From an uncultured Prevotellaceae bacterium (GTDB taxonomy: Bacteria; Bacteroidota; Bacteroidia; Bacteroidales; Bacteroidaceae), in the NCBI GenBank assembly GCA_900318555.1, contig ONKX01000025.1, positions 1-33,112 on the forward strand: 33,112 nt of DNA, read 5' to 3'. The notes beneath the pieces are model-generated. The model had not been told where the DNA came from. It did no database searches and saw nothing but the letters and a program-made list of their open reading frames with translations. A program made the position numbers and the translations under genes. Shown here piece after piece: positions 31,538-33,112 of this stretch (its first letter is position 1; the number at the start of each line of letters is the position of its first letter).

Positions 31538-31583
31538 GGTATCGTGCCAGCCACCTCTGTCCCTCTGGCTACCTATAGTGTTG

Positions 31584-31669
31584 CCATACTCTACCCATAC
31601 TAAATGAGTATGCCTAGAAGCAGCCTAGAAGCAGCCTAGAGTATGGCTAGAAGCACCCTAGACTACTTT
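31584..31669. repeat. 11-nt tandem repeat and nested inverted repeat
   Basis: Five 11-mers with the core CTAG: TAGAAGCAGCC (31615-31625 and 31626-31636), TAGAGTATGGC, TAGAAGCACCC and TAGACTACTTT (31659-31669). Overlaid on it, CCATACTCTA (31584-31593) is a perfect inverted repeat of TAGAGTATGG (31637-31646), with a smaller CATACT/AGTATG hairpin inside. The array abuts the RhuM-Fic stop codon (31670-31672). Confidence 0.85.
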
Positions 31670-32671
31670 TTACTCGTTTCTTTGGTTGATCAGATTAACC
31701 ACGACTTTTACCATCACGTCCTTCTCTTCCGTCTTGCTCTCGGCAATCATCAGCGTCAGAGCCACGAGGGTATTGTCAGCCAATCGTTTCGAGCCATCCT
31801 CACGATACAGAATGCCGTTATTGTTCAGGAACCAGAGGAATAGCGTGGCAGCAATACGTTTGTTGCCATCGCTAAACGAATGGTTCTTCGTCACCAGATA
31901 CAACAGCATAGCAGCCTTCTCCTCTACGCTGGGATAGAGCTCCTCCCCCCCAAACGTTTGGTAAATCTGGCCAATACTACTCTTAAACGACTCATCTTTC
32001 TCGTTTCCAAACAGCGTAGAGCCCCCAAACTTATCGCGCAGACGCCAAATCTCCTCCATCGCATTATCGTAAGTAGCATGAAACTTCTCTTTCTTGGTGG
32101 TCTTCTCAATCGTCAGACGTTCGTAATCATAATTATCGAGTGTGTCAAGAGCATACGAATAATCTGTCACTACCTCAAAAAGAGCATTAGTCTCATCAGT
32201 GGATAGAACAGGTTGGCTCTGAATAGTACGACCAAGCATACCCACTAACTGACGCAGTTCACCAATCTGCTCACTATGTATACGCTGATTGACAGCATAA
32301 CCCCTAACGAGATAATCCTTAATGATTTGTCTCGCCCATATGCGGAAAGCTGTACCACGTTTGCTATGAACGCGATAACCAACGGAAATAATAACGTCAA
32401 GATTATAAAGAGTGGTCTCTTGCGTCTGTAATTTACCTTTTATGGCACCATGCCGAGTGGTATGTGCAATTTTTGCACTTACCTCTTCTCTAACCAATTC
32501 TCCCTCTTTAAATACGTTACTAATATGGCGTCCAACAACAGTTCGATCCTTCTCAAACAGCTCAGCCATCTGAGCTTGTGTCAGCCACACCGTCTCATTC
32601 TCCAGACGGACATCAATCTGAGTCTTCCCATCTGGAGTCTGGTAAATAACTATCTTCTGATCTTCCTTCAT
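31670..32671 (-). CDS. RhuM-family protein fused to a Fic/Doc domain
   Basis: 333 residues, cytosolic. The N-terminal part (about 1-130) is RhuM-like: IDVRLENETVWLTQAQMAELFEKDRTVVGRHISNVF is a DNA-binding-like segment, followed by LYNLDVIISVGYRVHSKRGTAFRIWA. The C-terminal half (about 160-333) is a Fic/Doc domain with HSFSDGNKR (His264 to Arg272), close to the Doc-type motif HxFxDxNKR used by phosphotransferase or AMP-transferase toxins. Such fusions are found next to restriction, toxin or mobile regions; the target is unknown. It is AT-richer than the PUL genes. A second RhuM-family gene lies 44 nt upstream on the same strand, so a joint unit is possible. No antitoxin-like partner is visible. 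Confidence 0.88.
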   Translation of the reverse strand: MKEDQKIVIYQTPDGKTQIDVRLENETVWLTQAQMAELFEKDRTVVGRHISNVFKEGELVREEVSAKIAHTTRHGAIKGKLQTQETTLYNLDVIISVGYRVHSKRGTAFRIWARQIIKDYLVRGYAVNQRIHSEQIGELRQLVGMLGRTIQSQPVLSTDETNALFEVVTDYSYALDTLDNYDYERLTIEKTTKKEKFHATYDNAMEEIWRLRDKFGGSTLFGNEKDESFKSSIGQIYQTFGGEELYPSVEEKAAMLLYLVTKNHSFSDGNKRIAATLFLWFLNNNGILYREDGSKRLADNTLVALTLMIAESKTEEKDVMVKVVVNLINQRNE

Positions 32672-32715
32672 AACACTCTTGATTCGTTTGCATCGCGGGG
32701 CCCTCTGGCATCCAC

Positions 32716-33111
32716 TTACTTTCCTTTTAATTGTTTGATATCCTTATCCAGTTCTTTGATACTTTCCAGATGAATCTGCTCTTTCTCGATTTCTTTGTAT
32801 TTCGTGTATTCCGATTCAGCTTTCTGCTTGGCTAACTCATGAGAAATATTCCCAGGTCCTTCCAACACATTACGTTCATTCAGCTTCAGAATTACATCCA
32901 ATCGTTCCTTCCAATCCCGCATATACATCGGACGATGAGCCAACGCCTGCGCCTCTGCATAAGCCAGATATTGTTCAACTATCAGTTTCAATGCTTTCAG
33001 TTCATCTTCATTCAGATAATTCTTTCCGACAAGAATATCCTGCTTCCTCACTTTTTCTAATGTACTTGTGGAGGTCAGTCCCATCATCGGAAGCGAGGCA
33101 TTAGCACGATA
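32716..33111 (-). CDS. RhuM-family protein, C-terminal part (5' truncated by window edge)
   Basis: The frame is open to the window edge; upstream of the first in-window ATG it reads YRANASLP before MMGLTSTST, so the ATG at 33087 is internal. The visible part (about 132 residues) has the RhuM-family end: LVGKNYLNEDELKALKLIVE, AYAEAQALAHRPMYMRDW and a lysine- and glutamate-rich coiled-coil tail. Function unknown. It is on the same strand as the RhuM-Fic gene and 44 nt upstream of it. Confidence 0.8.
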   Translation of the reverse strand, partial: YRANASLPMMGLTSTSTLEKVRKQDILVGKNYLNEDELKALKLIVEQYLAYAEAQALAHRPMYMRDWKERLDVILKLNERNVLEGPGNISHELAKQKAESEYTKYKEIEKEQIHLESIKELDKDIKQLKGK

Positions 33112-33112
33112 A

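Noticed and set aside
31670-32671. Phage or integrative element at the right end
   Set aside because: RhuM and Fic genes alone do not show it; no integrase, tRNA or direct-repeat attachment site is visible in the window.

Overview
The window looks like chromosomal DNA of a Bacteroidota member, most likely Prevotella in the broad sense. The evidence is a SusC/SusD pair, many short lipoprotein signal peptides, promoters of the TAnnTTTG type, no Shine-Dalgarno sequences, and a prolyl tripeptidyl peptidase close to the Porphyromonas enzyme. No rRNA, tRNA, CRISPR array or transposase was seen. No gene-free stretch exceeds 300 bases; the largest are about 280 bp (19420-19701) and 227 bp (31443-31669).

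Layout. (1) 1-2360: the 3' end of an MFS sugar transporter, a small S23-type four-helix-bundle gene boxed by complementary heptamer repeat arrays, and rhaD with a terminator. (2) 2480-7303, minus strand: a THUMP-type rRNA methyltransferase, a prolyl tripeptidyl peptidase and serB. The first two overlap by 14 nt and one promoter may serve all three. (3) 7379-11219, plus strand: a membrane sensor histidine kinase and a DUF5686 outer-membrane protein, also overlapping by 14 nt. (4) 11272-12909, minus strand: guaA. (5) 13027-31442: a complete beta-mannan utilization locus of two divergent operons. The minus arm is acetyl esterase CE7, GH26 lipoprotein, GH130 mannosylglucose phosphorylase, GPH symporter and mannobiose 2-epimerase. 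The plus arm is SusC, SusD, two IPT/TIG surface glycan-binding lipoproteins, GH5 and a second GH26. (6) 31670-33112, minus strand: two adjacent RhuM-family genes, one fused to a Fic/Doc domain.

Inferred pathway of the mannan locus: surface GH26/GH5 enzymes cut mannan or glucomannan, the binding proteins and SusCD capture and import oligomers, and CE7 removes acetyl groups. The minus-arm GH26 trims to mannobiose, the GPH carrier imports it to the cytosol, the epimerase makes mannosyl-glucose, and GH130 phosphorolyses it to mannose-1-phosphate and glucose. No dedicated regulator lies inside the window.

The most unusual signal is not a gene. Several families of short tandem repeats (units of 7, 8, 9 and 11 nt) and small palindromic elements pepper the window. 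They fill intergenic gaps, supply or abut stop codons, and have entered coding sequences in frame: the SerB N-terminus, the peptidase signal peptide, the methyltransferase tail, GuaA, and the epimerase twice. The arrays I could assign to the body of coding sequence have 9-nt units, or are heptamer stretches or palindromes that keep the frame. This resembles the behaviour of Rickettsia palindromic elements.
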